Shown: positions 9,968-22,597 of the stretch, piece after piece
Numbering within the stretch: position 1 is the first letter of the stretch
Layout of the letters: each line of letters begins with the position of its first letter
Source of the DNA: Eretmocerus hayati
Taxonomy: Eukaryota; Arthropoda; Insecta; Hymenoptera; Aphelinidae
NCBI GenBank assembly: GCA_029851415.1
Contig: CM056744.1
Coordinates: 14,453,268-14,517,267, forward strand
Direction of reading: 5' to 3'
Length of the DNA stretch: 64,000 bases
Notes under the pieces: generated by a model
What the model saw: the letters and a program-made list of their open reading frames with translations, nothing else
Databases searched by the model: none
What the model was told of the DNA's origin: nothing
Position numbers and translations under genes: made by a program

Positions 9968-12900
9968 ATGACGGAATTTATGCAAACTAAACAGCTTAAT
10001 ATAGCCACAGAGGGAGAGCAGGAGGCAAATTTTTGGAGACTGGTCGAAGGCCGTGGTTCAAACTCTGCTCTCTTTGATAGTATCAGCCCAGCTTACTATA
10101 TACTCAGATTTTTCGGATTGGCTCCGTATTCTTTTTTCAGCACTAGGAGGCCATCAAAATTGCAGCCTTCAAAAATGAATTGCTTATACTCGATTTTCTG
10201 GATGTTATCGTATGTTTATCTAGTGTACGGTGTTTTAGCACGTTGGGGGGATAATCCTGATAGACCAATAGCCAACATTACCGAGAAATTAAAGGTTATG
10301 AGAATCTTTCAAATAATTATCATTCTTTTCACACTAACGAATTAATACAATACTTGACACTTTTTTCACATCATAAAACCCAGTCTTTCATGAAGGATCT
10401 CGTATTCCATGAGGTCTTTGCGTGATTATGTTCTCATTTTTTGGAAAAATTACGATCGGTTTATTGGAAACACGGTATATCTTTCCCCAAAATAATATTT
10501 CATGACGGAACAAACATTTTCAAGGTGCAACAGTTTTCCAAAAAAAACGAAAAAAATGGTTTTGAGCTTCTTGTCATGTCTCGAAATTTCACCATTAAGA
10601 CTATGACTGCAGTGATAGTTTACATTGTCATATCAACCGAAAACTGCCGTATGAGAACGCGATTTCCGAGTCTTGCATGCCTTAATGAAAAATTATATCT
10701 GCTCTGGGCTCTTATGCACGTTGAGGTTTTCGTTTTCCTCGCTTTACTCATTGTCAGTACAAGTAACAAACTGTCCTAGTGTTCGGCATTGACATGAATA
10801 CTCAAAAAATATCATATTCGTGAATCGGCATTGAAGGACTATTTTCAACCCTCCACCAATGTCAAATTTGAGATCGATTAATTGAGGAATTAACGATCGG
10901 AGTTTGATTGTGGAGGTTTTAATTAATGAAAAAGTTGTGTATGGCAGTCATTGTTAGAAAAAAGTCGCCTGGACCCAGATTTGAACTGGAGGCTTTCTTC
11001 ACACCAGGGAAGACACTCTACCAGCTGAGTTGATCTTATCTCGATGTCAAAAAGGCGCGCATACTTACATGACATCGAGACAAGAGTTTCTTGAGAAATA
11101 AAATTAGTCCTTCAATGCCGATTCACGAATAGATCATCATTTGGAACATAAGAGGACGGGCCAATTTCGAAAGATGTAATATAAATACTCAAAGTCTAAT
11201 CTCACCTATCTTCACAAGCAATTGCATTTTATTTTCCCTCAAATTGAATTAAGCCTCTAGCGCCTTGCAGGTCTTGTGGGACCCTCATTTTAAAATGTAT
11301 AGACTGTCAATAGTTTCACGGCAACGCCTACTTCGGCAATAGTTGTGCATGCAGGTTGATAGCTCATACGGTCTAAATCGATTCATGTAGAGATGTCAAT
11401 AATTTATGCTAGCGACCAATTCCATTTAGAACATCTTCTTCGAACCATCTTTGAATGTATTATTCGTGAGTCAGAATGGTTCAAAACGAAGAATTTTTCA
11501 AGGGCTGAGCCATTAAAAAAATGGGCTTTCTAGGTATTGTATCCATGCATAGGAATTATTTTTTCGCGTCAAAAATATTTAGGCATGTAGTTGAGCACGA
11601 AATGGGTCCTGTAGAACCCGTTTGGCCTTGAGCAGTAACTCCCTCGGTAACTTCATATTTCAGAAATCGGTAGAAGCTGTCTAGCGAGTGAAAATTGAGA
11701 TTAACCAAGTAATTTCATAATATTTTCATTTTTCCATGTTTGTCATCTTTTTTGTCGTCAACTTATTACAGGACCCACTAAAACAAATGATGTTTCCGAC
11801 TATTTTGAGGAAATTGCGGTTTGTGACGCCACCCATCTAGGAGTCGAATGGAGATATTTTGAGTAGAAAATAATAATAATTTCCGTGTTCTTGATACCTT
11901 GATTGCTAGAGGGTTAATATTTGGCACGAATTTTTCTGTCTTTTCTCAATTACAAGATTCATTATGTTATGCACTCCTGCGGTTGAGAGAGTACAAATTC
12001 CTAGGGGATTCAAAGATTTTTGCGAACCTTGCAAGATTTTATCTCGTTGTAGACGAAATAGATATATATTCAAGATTTCATTCTGCCGTTATATAAGAAC
12101 TTTGATTCGAAAAATGAACATCTCAAACGTTTGCTCATGCACAAGTGATCTTAGCCAATATTCTTCTTCTCTCGGATCAAAAAATGAAGCTAAAGCATGA
12201 ATTATTCCTTGAATATTTGTGACACTTTCAACCACTTGACACCCTTGCAAATCAATTTCCATTTTCGGAAATGTCTACAAAAATGAAGGAATTATAAGAG
12301 AATAAGCAGAAACTTGTGTCCCTTTTGACACCTTTGAAAATCAATCTGATATTTTTTGATCATGATATCCTTTCCAATCTTTTAGCCGATTTTAAATTGT
12401 ACGGTGTCTGTGATGGAACTCCTTTCCAGTATCATAAAACGTAAAAAATTCGTCACTTTGTGGAACAATATCATCAGCTTTGACGAATCATTTGGACTTG
12501 GGAAAGCCACAAATCCAAACGAAGTAGCCAAAGGAAAACCACCAATACACAGACAACAAATGAGACAAGCCAAAAATTACCTCTGGTGTTGGATATTTAT
12601 TGGTGCATGTGGTTGGATGAGTGTTAATTGTAATGGAATGATCGCCTTTGAAGAGCATTACGTACAAAATATGAGTTACATGATTGTGTACATCGGACAC
12701 TTTGCTGCAGTATCAAAATTTTGTGGCCTAGTTTCTTTACTAGGTCAGAGATTCGCTTATCTGAATCAACTTGTGCGCCAACAATCGGATGAGATTCACA
12801 AATCGAACTCGATAATCATGATCAAGGTAAGGTTATGAACAAGGAGAACTGATCATTTCTAAATATTTCATGCATTATTCCTATATCATTCATGAATAAA

Positions 12901-14945
12901 TCTCGACAATCTGCGATCAAACAAATGGGACAAGTCAAAATATTTTTGAATTTTGATTTCAGAAGATAGAGACATCGTTTCAACAGTTGATGGATATGAG
13001 TAGATCTCTCAATGATATGTATTCTTTTGAACTGTTTTTTCTATTTACCAATTTACTCTATCACGTTCTCACCAATGCGTACTTCATGTCTTTCTGGATC
13101 ATCTTCAACAGTCACACATGGAGTCTCAAAATATTCCTTGCTCAATTCTCTTGGATGGTAATGTTCTGTATACAACTGTGCAGTATTCATTTATGCTGTG
13201 AATACACGTCGCAAGAGGTAAGAGTACCTCAACTTTTGAAAAATAAAAGCCACGCTGAGCGATAACATAGATCGTTATATACATGCACGTGTATCACAAA
13301 AATTGTAGGTTTTCGTTGTTAGTCTAACGGACAAAATAAAATTTTCGCATTTTATTTTTGATAAAAGGCATCCTTGTCGGAATTCCCATCGCGCACGGTG
13401 AGCAATTTGTTATGTGTGGGATACTGACAAATTTTCTATTCTTATACTTTACTCCTATAACTAGTTCGAAGATCGGAAAATCCATTCACTGTTTGCATGG
13501 CTCGATTCATTTGAAAGTTGATTCGAAATTCAAAAGTTATAGAAGTAGTCCGACTAACAGAAAAATAAGGAAATTTAGACGTTGACTGCAAAAAAAACAG
13601 ATAACAAATTAAGGGAATAGCATTGTTATCGCGAGAAGACAGATTCACCAAATGCCAATCTTTAATACACTGTGCGTAAATGTGTTTTTTGCGCAAGGTT
13701 TGTCGACTTCGACACCCTCGCGGTTTAGCGAGAAGAATAACTCGGTCAAAGGTTGTAGAATATTATATTACTCCCGATGCGAGGCTAGGCTGTTTTGGGG
13801 CACGGTGCAACAAGGGGAAATAATATTCCCCGTGCCTCAAAACAGGCTGCCGAGCGAGGGAAGTATGCTATTTTTTCGCATTAGGGCGAATAAACGCCAA
13901 TTTTATGTTCCCAGTCGGGAGTAAAAGTGGCGCTTTAGTCGCCCTATGCTAAAAACTATTTTGCTACCATTGTGTCGAAATACACTATTCTATTGTTCAT
14001 GCCATTATGAGAAAAGCTTCCATACTACTCAAAGCTGAAAAGCTAGCAAATTTCTCATATCTTTGTCGTTGTATGAGATATAATACTTAAAATGAACCAA
14101 AACAATTTTCCAAAATTTTCTCCCTTCGGCTAAACCTAATGACCGTTTGATGGGTCAACATAGTTTTGACCTCAATTTTCTAATTATATAGTAAGATGAT
14201 ATGACCCTGTCGATACTAATGAAAAAGTAGCATGACTTCAATTCTCTTTTGTTGCAAAGAATTTGATTGATTTTCCATTCAAACAATGTTTGAAGTCCTC
14301 TCATATTCCAAAAACCGTTCATCATCAAAAAGTCACCAAAAAGTTTATATCATTACTCAGCAAGACGATATCTCCACGCACGATTAATTTTGATGTACTG
14401 TTTTGCGAAACTGTAAAGAATGTATCTCCTCAAAATTTTTCGATCATCTGAGAGGCGATCTCACAACGGAGCAAGACTTATTGACCCGATATACATCGAA
14501 AATATGCTCACCAAAACTTTCTAATCATTCCTTGTGAATTTTCGAAGTAAAGGAATGATCATTTTTAGGCGAATAAAATGGCTCGTCGTATGTTTGACTG
14601 GCATAGGACTATTGGTTTTGATATCGAAGTAAGTTTGCCAATCGTATATTATAAAAAAATCTCGATCGTTTTGTACCGATTTGTTGATCAAATATTTTCA
14701 ATTTGATTTACAGGAATTTGAACCGACATTACATTTTATGACAAACCAATTACATTTCTCTGCTGCTGGATTTTTTGGAGCGGGTCTGACTTCACTAGCT
14801 TCAGTATGTCACGATATATCTTTTTTATTCGAATGAATTATTTGTTTTGTATGATCATGTTTTCTATAATAATTTTTTTTCATTTTAGAATACGAAATTC
14901 ATAGCAATCTACTTGGTAGTCCTTCTTCAAATCAATCATACTTAA
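9968..14945 (+). CDS. Gustatory receptor copy C (7tm_7 family), possibly damaged at its 5' end
   Basis: A predicted multi-pass insect gustatory receptor acting as a ligand-gated channel in the sensory neuron membrane. Exon 1 opens at ATG 9968 and carries the family's N-terminal motif SPAYYILRFFGLAPYSFF. It is open to 10345, but no convincing donor is seen. Exon 2 (12386-12826) has QMRQAKNYLWCWIFI and RFAYLNQLVRQQ. Exon 3 (12963-13217) has NLLYHVLTNAYF and MVMFCIQL. Exons 4-6 (14569-14628, 14714-14803, 14889-14945) encode the C-terminal segment FSAAGFFGAG and KFIAIYLVVLLQINHT, then TAA. From exon 2 onward all junctions are phase 0 with good consensus sites. At the end of exon 1 the helix VMRIFQIIIILFTL runs into a stop with no GT, while a one-base shift stays open to about 10422. 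So exon 1 may contain a frameshift, or a short exon is missed. A hydrophobic 112-codon frame at 10441-10779 is unexplained. The six-exon plan matches copies A and B. Confidence 0.65.
10816..11130. mobile_element. 315-bp element with 26-bp perfect terminal inverted repeats
   Basis: The ends are exact inverted copies of a 26-base sequence beginning ATTCGTGAATCGGCATTGAA (10816-10841 and 11105-11130). There is no coding capacity. The interior contains a tRNA-like sequence on the minus strand (10966-11039). It sits in the large intron between exons 1 and 2 of gustatory receptor copy C. Confidence 0.8.
10966..11039 (-). pseudogene. tRNA-like sequence (tRNA pseudogene or SINE head)
   Basis: Read on the minus strand, CTCAGCTGGTAGAG resembles a tRNA D arm / A box, a TCTTC/GAAGA stem resembles an anticodon stem, and TCCAG-TTCAAAT-CTGGG forms a good T arm / B box. 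The flanking bases do not pair as an acceptor stem, and the anticodon loop has eight bases instead of seven. I read it as a tRNA-derived relic or SINE promoter inside the inverted-repeat element. Confidence 0.5.
13665..13930. repeat. Hairpin-rich repeat with nested palindromes
   Basis: After a GTGCGTAAATG/TGCGCAAGG motif, the segment holds consecutive hairpins. The strongest has arms GCCTGTTTTGAGGCACGGGG-like at about 13785-13855 around a short AATAATATT loop. The composition is GC-rich for this window. A stretch of similar style, with GAGCGA / GCATC hairpins, lies at about 61450-61770. It lies in the intron between exons 3 and 4 of the gustatory receptor. Confidence 0.55.
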
Positions 14946-15081
14946 CTGGGTTTCCGATAATGGTACTCATGATAATGGAAGTATGAGGCTGAATTTCATC
15001 ATCCATTGATAGTTCGAAGCAAGGAAATCCTGCAATAACAATCACATATGATATTCTCGAGTCCGCAAGAAAAAATATGAA

Positions 15082-15087
15082 AATAAA
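15082..15087 (+). terminator. Poly(A) signal of gustatory receptor copy C
   Basis: AATAAA lies 137 bases past the stop codon of the receptor and is the first such hexamer downstream. Confidence 0.4.
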
Positions 15088-15369
15088 TTAAATCTATCAA
15101 AATGTCTGGTCCTCCGTGAGTATCGTGAGTGATAGCCTATGATAGTGAATGATACTCGCAAATAACAACATAGTGAAGAAAAATTCTAATGTAGCATCGC
15201 CTACATTTAAATAAATCTTTCAGAGAGTTCACTGACTCATAAACATCACCATGAAAACAGCAAAAATAATGATCATTTTCATGACACGCCCGAAAGAGTT
15301 CAATAAATTATTCAATTGATCTAAAACAAGAAACAAAAAAGGAAACATACTGTACGAATTTTATGATAA

Positions 15370-15501
15370 TAATTAAACGCTAGCTCAAAATTTTTCCATC
15401 CAGATACAGGGTAATGGCACTATGTCCGAGAATGATATTATATGTATCCAGATTTTTGTCTATGACCAATAAAGACTATTCTGTGCTATTCTATTCTATT
15501 A
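15370..15501 (+). mobile_element. Probable 3' end of a non-LTR retroelement
   Basis: The sequence TGACCAATAAAGACTATTCT is followed by an imperfect (TATTC)n tail. A GACCAATAAA-type polyadenylation motif running into a short tandem pentamer is the usual look of jockey/R1-type or related SINE 3' ends in insects. Nothing upstream codes for a reverse transcriptase. Confidence 0.45.
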
Positions 15502-15589
15502 GATTGCTTATAAATATGTGGAAGGGATAACATGTAATCGGTATAGGTGTATGAGTAATGCATGAGTCAATAGTTGGATGGGTTGACGA

Positions 15590-16720
15590 GTGGGTGGGTA
15601 CGCAGTCGGGTAGATGGATGGTCTGTTTTGGTCTGAAGTGTTCTTAGCAATCTAGAACGATCTGGAACGGTTTGGAACGGTCTGAGATGGTCTGAAACCG
15701 TCTGTTTTTTTTATTAACGCATTTTCAATCTCTTTTCGAAGTTATTCTGCGGGACCTACAGTTTAAGGTGGGTTCTGAATCACCGAAACGGTCTGGTGCT
15801 GTCTAGAATGGTCTAGGAGGATCTGGTACGAGCTGGAAATGTCAGTAACGGCCTGGAATGGTCCAGGACGGTTTTGTATGGTCTGATACGGTCTGGCACG
15901 GTCTAGGACGTTCTGGTATGGTTCGGAACAGTCTGGGATGGTCTTAAACCATCCGGAACGGGCTGGTACGATCTGAGGCATTTTGGTACGGTCTAAACCA
16001 ATATGACACGGTCTGGGACGGTCTGCTACGGTCTAGAGTGGTCTAGGGCAGGCTGATACCAACTAGAATTGTCCATAACGATTTGGTATGGTCTGGTACG
16101 CACTAACGTGACCTGGAAGTGACCTAGAATGGTCTGGAACGTTTTGGTACTCTGGTACATTCTGAGATGATCTCGAATGAGATTGTACGATCTGGGACGT
16201 TCTGGTTCAGTCTGAGGCGGTATAATATGGTCTGGCACGGTCTAGTACGAGCTGTAACGGTCTGGAATAGGCTAGGACAGTCTGGTACGAACTGTAACTG
16301 TCGGTAGCGGTCTGGAATGGTCCAGGATGGTTTAATATTGTCTCGTAGGGTCTGGAATAGTCTGAAACGGTCTGGAACATTCTGATACGATCTAGAACGG
16401 TCTTGGACGGTCTGGAATATTATGGCACGGGCTAGAGGTAGAATCTGGAGCGTTCTAGTATGGTCTGAGACGGTCTAAAACGGTAATATATATTCTGGGA
16501 CGGTCTAGGATGGTCTGGATCGGTCTGGAATGGTCTACGACGGTCTGATACGAACTGGAATTGTAAATAACCGTCTGTAATGCTCCAGGGCAGTTTGGTG
16601 TATATAGTCTGGTACGTTCTTATACGGTCTGGGGCGGTCTGAAATGGTCTGGACTGATTTGGAATGATCTGAGTCGGTCTGGAATTATACATCAGTCTAG
16701 GTTGGACTGGGCTGAGCTGG
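15590..16720. repeat. GGTCTGGNAC satellite block
   Basis: About 1.1 kb is made of a degenerate roughly 10-bp unit, consensus GGTCTGGNAC (spellings such as GGTCTGGTAC, GGTCTGGAAC and GGTCTGAGAC), repeated on the order of a hundred times. The edges fade into GGTNGATG-like quasi-repeats (15585-15620 and 16785-16860), with a G-run at about 16758-16770. The minus strand stays open in pieces only because the unit lacks stops. Confidence 0.9.
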
Positions 16721-18922
16721 GCCTGATAAAGTATAGTATTTGGCCGTGTGGGTCTTGGGGGGGGGGGGGCGGGAGGACATTCGGTGGCCGGATGAGTTGT
16801 TGGTCGGTCCGGTGGATAGACAGGTTGATGAGTTAATGGCCAGACGGGCTGATGAATGGTTATGTAACTATTAGCGGCACCAGTTCAACGAAATGCCATC
16901 TTTACGAACTTTATAAAAAACGTTATTTCAATACCATCAATTGATCATTGACCATAATTTGACAAATATTTTTGAGGTACAGAAGCATGCGAGGGTCCTC
17001 GGACTCATTGAAAACATTTACAAGAGAAGTGAGAGGAGAGTCAGAATATAGCGCTAGTATTAATGAATTATTGAGACAGATCAGAATGATACTGAATGCT
17101 GAGTGATATCACGAAAAATGGAGACTATTCGAATCCAACAAATATCGTACAATATCACATAAGGTAATAAACCTTTTCGACTATTGTCAAACTTGCAATA
17201 TTTCGATAGTCAGTATGACTACTTGAAATTCTAAAACAAAAAATGAATAAAAAATAACATCCATACAGATATCAGAGTGAGTCTCAAAAAATTGATTCTT
17301 TCTTTATATTCAGTTAAAATCAAAATGAAGTCAATTTAATTCTCAAAAAAATAATCATCCTTAATGCAGGCATCCTCAAAATTCGAGTAAAAAATGAGCT
17401 TATGAGCTCATTATCGAAATACACCCTCGCACAGATCACGTGGACCCATAATAACTAGTACATACTAGTCTCGTATACAATATGCTAGTCTAGTCTAGTC
17501 AAGTGCATCTTGCAGCTGCCTTCGAGTGACGTGTTTTCATCATTATATCTGCATATATTTTGCGCACCGAGTCGAACCTGCTATTTTCGTTTCCCCATTG
17601 AATGAAAAGAAGATATACCGTTTAGAGTCTTTCGAAGAGAGGATTATACACGAGTCTGTAGGATTATACCTTCTGGCATATCCAAAAGATTGTGTATAGC
17701 TCACTCATTCACTTTACACAGAAGGCACAAACCCAATTTTACAATATATATCACATTGACAATTGACAAAATCCTTAAAAGGCTGTGATGGACGCGGGCG
17801 CACTACTGTCAGCTTCCATATTTGAGTTTTGTAAGTTTGTCATCGTCGTGCCTTTTAGCTCATCATATTAACAATAGAGAATAACGAATTAGTATTAGTA
17901 GAGAACCTTTTCCAAGGAGTCTTGAAAATTTTACGACTCTATTTTGATTGTTGTGCGTGTGAGAATAAATAAGGGGATTATATCACGTGCAACTTGCAGC
18001 TTGGAAAACGACTAATTGCCTCTTACTTTTAAAATGAAAAGATAGAAGGGAGAGGGGGGTTACACTACACACCTTTCGCGTCAATTTTCGCGCTCTTGGA
18101 CGGGCTCAGGTAAGAAATTTTAATATTTAGCGAGTGTTATGTACAGAAAATCGACTTGCTGGATTTTGAAAGAGCGTAAAAACGTGACTTTAAGAGTAGT
18201 GCAAAGTATTATGTTTTTGTATAGCATAGAGCCCGAGCGAGGGTCTTTATGTATTGTTTCGATTTTGGATACTGAATAAGTACACTCCACTTGACGTTTG
18301 CGTGAAAATATATTGGGGGGGGGGGCCATGCGAAAATATATACATATATATTATAATAAGTTTGAGGTCAACGAGCGGCGCGTTCGAGGTTGTTTATGGG
18401 TCATTCATAGAGGCTGTTAATATCGATTATTATACGAGGGAGTGAGCATCTGAGAGTCTGACTTCGTGGAGTATGAATGGAAAAAGATGACTCTTTGAGG
18501 GAAGGAGGCAAATTTTCGGGTTGCGACTTTTCCTCGTTTACCGACTTTTATGATAGTTTAGAGTGACTTTTGGTTCGACTTTTACTTACTGTGAGTGTAT
18601 AATTTTTATTGCTTTATGGGATAGCGGTGTCTATGGAAGTGGTTTTAAGTCAATTTTAACTGCATGTGTCTGATGCGAAGGTGCGTTCAAAGTTCAACTG
18701 ATTTTTCATCATCGAGATATGAAATTGAGCGGTATCCCTTATCACTATATCGGATGACATTTGAGATTTTTGAGATCGTCATTATATAGGATGCAAGTTT
18801 TATGAAGTATTATAGTGTCAGGTCACTATGAACATTCTACAAAATTACTGATCCACCCTGAAACGAGTACAAAATTACTTCCGGAGTTATTCAACGATTT
18901 GATAGGCTTTGATCGGTTATCA
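16721..18922. other. Intergenic stretch, no gene seen
   Basis: Low-complexity and AT-rich DNA with short tandem tracts (a CTAGT run near 17455-17510, G and TA runs near 18315-18355). No frame here shows domain motifs, splice partners or paralogues in the window. A 5' untranslated exon of the girdin-like gene could lie in this direction but nothing marks one. Confidence 0.4.
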
Positions 18923-19912
18923 GGTAAGTATACCCAACATGCACCCTTTAAACCGTTTTGCCATTAGTTTTGTCCCACATCAATATTTTTGAACGTACTT
19001 CATTGCACTTTTAAGCTTCTTTCGAGACTTTTAAATTGAGCTGAGGTGATGAGTTTGAATTTGATCAACCAGAGCCGACGATTTCCCTGAAGAGTGATTT
19101 TTTTGCGAGTTCGAGAAAGTGTGTACCCGACATGCTCCGATCAAGCCATTCCTCAACAACTCTGTCTACTTCAACATTTTTCGATGTACATGAGCTCATT
19201 TCGAAGCTTATTCTAGGGCCTTCAAAATGAGCCAAAGTACGTCCAATTTTGACCAATTGGAGTCCAGCTGTCTTCATTCCCCCCCCCCCCCCAAAAAACG
19301 ATGTAGATCGGCGGTAAAGAGCATACCGGAGCACACAATAAGTTTCTTCGGCGTGCAACCACATTTGGAGCTTTTTGAAGATTCCAAACACCATTTCCGA
19401 CAAATTTTGACGTGATGAACACGTTTCGAGTGGTAAAAAAGTCGTACTATACTCCCTTTCGAGATAACCATACGGAGGACGTGGTAGGTAAACACTTATT
19501 TTGACCTCCATTTTTTGCGTACGATCTTCGTATTCTACTCAAAAAATACTCCAAATCCAAGTTTCGCAACTCCAAAAATCGGATTTTCAAAGGTCGTGGA
19601 AAAAGGATTCAAATGAGTGAAAGTACGTTAAGATTGGTTGAAGTGAAAATTTTTGGTACCAGTTACGCTAAATGCAATTTCGCTGGCGATTTCTCAAGTG
19701 TGCAAACACGAAAAATGCAATAGCTCACTTTATATTCTCTGGGAGATGCAGAATTCATCTGCGATCGGTCTAAATGAAATGAATGATTTCTCATATTGCA
19801 ACATAACAAACGTAGAAAAAATTCTGCGAAGGATAACGAGTGCATGTCCAATTCTGAGATCGGCATATGAGGGCATGTTAGGTGCAGGAGGCATGTTGAG
19901 TACACTCACTTC
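18923..19912. mobile_element. GTACCCAACATGCC-family inverted-repeat element, copy 2
   Basis: The left end GTAAGTATACCCAACATGCA and the right end CATGTTGAGTACACTCACTT are inverted copies of the same terminal sequence. The interior contains subterminal inverted segments (GAGCCAAAGTACGTCC, TTGAAGATTCC) shared with the neighbouring element at 20764. A poly(C) run of about 14 bases lies near 19280. No transposase. Confidence 0.7.
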
Positions 19913-20763
19913 AATCTAATGCATGAATGGGCCGCAATATAATTTTTTTTTTTTTATCATACTCAGACTCTTTGGATTGGATGTCCCAATAGGTGTGTTC
20001 TGAGTCAAATTGATCGTTCTGAAGCTAAATTTCTATTCATTATTGGATAGCGAACTCAAAATTTCGAATGCTCAAAGAGACAGTTTAATATTATTCGTAA
20101 AATTCAACTGAGAACTCTGCAACGTCTTACATATGTATATCATGATCAATCGCTAAATGATTACTATCATCATTCACATCAGCTCTGTGATGAGCAATAA
20201 CTGTCTCAACCCATATTTTCACCATCACAAACTGTAGACGCTAGAACCGTATTTTTGACATTCAGATCATATCATTGCGATAAAAATAAGATAAAAACGG
20301 CAAAGTGAGAATCTTGCAAATTTTTTTGATTTTGATGGTAACTCTCTAACCTGTTCAGCAATCCGCTTTTTGGACTCGGTGAGTGATTCGATTCCGAGTT
20401 CAATTCATTTTTTGTACCAATGGACTCTTTAGAATTTTTACAAGTTTTACTGATCCAACTTTTTTTCATCTATTTTCATTAAATCGGTGATTATTGTAAA
20501 CCACTAATCACCCATTCAATGGAAATAGACGAAAAAAAAAAAAAAATTCCACCATAGGACAATGTGAGACAAGGAAGTAACAGGAATTTTTCGTCCATGC
20601 GACACGCGTTTATTATATATTCAATATTGTTCAAGTCTCAATGGATTTTATCAAGAATTCCCATCGTCTATCAGATAGTTGAACTTTGACATTGAAAATC
20701 ACTGCCAGACGTCGACTTGTGACTTTCGTCTGTCCCTATACTGACATGCTACTTCTGATGTAA

Positions 20764-21760
20764 CGTAAATGTACCCAGCATGCTCCCTGTACCCAATATG
20801 ACCCCATATGTCAATTTCAGAAATGGACACTTGTTGACTTTACCGCAAATTTTTTTCACGTTTGTTATATGAGGATATAACGAAAATAGTGATTTGGATT
20901 GACCCCGAACGATTTATAGATGCTGTATGAATTCAGAGTGAATTTTTCATTTCTTTCGCCTGTACAGCTGAGAAATCACCAAGGAAATTGCGTTCACTAA
21001 AACAAGTGCTAAAATTGTTTGGTTCAGCCCATCTCAATGTACCATGACGCATTTGATCTCTTGTCTCAACACCTTGGAGATCTGTCCTTGGAAGTAGCAA
21101 AAGCCCGATCTGAAGCTTGAGTAACACACGAAGATGATTCGTAAAGCAGGGAGGCGCTTACATCGGAGTGTATCCAACATACCAGGTATATATGAGTTAT
21201 CTCGAAGGGTCGGGCAGTACGACTTTTTTACTACTCAGAACGTCTTCATCGCGCCAAATAGGTCGAGAATGATGTTTTGCAACAGTAAAAGCTCCAAATG
21301 TGGTTGCATGCCGATAAAAACGGTTCTGTGTGCTCTATCGCCGGTTTACATCGTCTCTCTTTGAAAAAATGAAGACAGCTCGACTCCAATTGATCTAAAT
21401 TGGACGTACCTCAGCTCGTTTTGACGGTCTTAAAACAAGCTTCAAAATTAGCTAAAGTGCATTGAAAAATGTTGAAGTAGACCAGAGTTGTTAAGAAATG
21501 GCTTAATGGGTTCATGTTGGGCACACTTTCGCGAACTCGCAAAAAATAACTTTTCGGGGGAATCGTAATAGATCGGCTCTGGTTGATTGAAATCGAGGTT
21601 GAAATTGAACTAGTTTTAGCTTATTTTACAGGCTTTAAAACAAGCTTTCAAATGAAATAAAATTTTGAATAAAACACTTTGGAAAATATTGAAGAAGGGC
21701 AAAACTATTTGCTAAACATCTTGAGGAGGGAGGGGGGTGGCATGTCAAGTACACTTACTT
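20764..21760. mobile_element. GTACCCAACATGCC-family inverted-repeat element, copy 3
   Basis: The left end is CGTAAATGTACCCAGCATGC and the right end is CATGTCAAGTACACTTACTT, inverted relative to each other. The interior repeats segments of copies 2 and 4, for example GCTCGTTTTGACGGTCTTAA and ACTCGCAAAAAATAACTTTT. About 1 kb, non-coding. Confidence 0.7.
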
Positions 21761-22597
21761 CATGTACAAAAATTCAACGTGATTTTTTTTTTTTTTTTGC
21801 AGATTCTTGAAGAATTTTCATGACTCGACTAGTTATTTTCAAAAATAAACAAAAAGGCAATGTCCACTTTATAAATAAAAAATTTGGTCACACTCAGTAT
21901 GAACATGGATGTCCCGCTAAACTCGCCACTGGATACGACAAGTTCCCAGAGAAAGAGGAAAACAACCTGAAGATTTAAATACAGGAGCAGCTGCTCATAC
22001 TTTCAACAGACAATTGCAATTGCAGCTCTCGCATTGTGTTTGCGCCAGGTAAAATCTCGAAAGCCTCGCGGGCGATTCTCGCGAGTTTCAACTCGACTTC
22101 ATAATATAACATTAGCAACTGAGCAGGCAGTACAGCAATAACTTGTTAACGGATCCTCTAAATACAGTACATCACGAATGTAGTTCTATGTGTCTTTGTT
22201 GTATGTTTGTCCTTTCGACTCGTTGGCCATAAGCTCGTTTCCTAGAGCACGACCTGCAGCCACTTTTCTCTGGATTAGCTTTTGGGATTGGGCTTTTAAA
22301 CCTCTCTCGTCAGCTTTTAACCAAAAGTGTCCGAATAACGACTTGTTCATCATGCCCACGTTTTCAAGAGCTGACGAAGCTTATACATGTATATCTGACC
22401 AACAGAAACACCACTATAACACTGTATATTTGTCGTATATTTGTGTATTTGCTACTCTCGTAATAAGCCAAAACCATAATCGGTACCGCGATTCCTCGCG
22501 TCAATGCCTCATTCGATGCCTCGTGACATTATTTGCACGCTCTATAGGTCTGTGCCAGAGCATCCCTTTAAACTTTTTTTCATTTTTTCGATCATTT
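21761..22597. other. Intergenic stretch, no gene seen
   Basis: A 140-codon open frame at 22190-22612 has no recognisable motif, no splice partner and runs into the large palindrome that follows. I see no support for a gene. Confidence 0.35.

Noticed and set aside
10966..11039. Functional tRNA gene
   Set aside because: The T arm and D-arm-like stems are present, but the acceptor stem does not pair and the anticodon loop has eight bases.
15763..16692. Minus-strand frames rich in RPYQT-like repeats
   Set aside because: They are translations of the GGTCTGGNAC satellite.
19065..19511. 148-codon minus-strand frame
   Set aside because: It lies wholly within an inverted-repeat element and runs through its poly(C) tract. 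Competing frames overlap on both strands.
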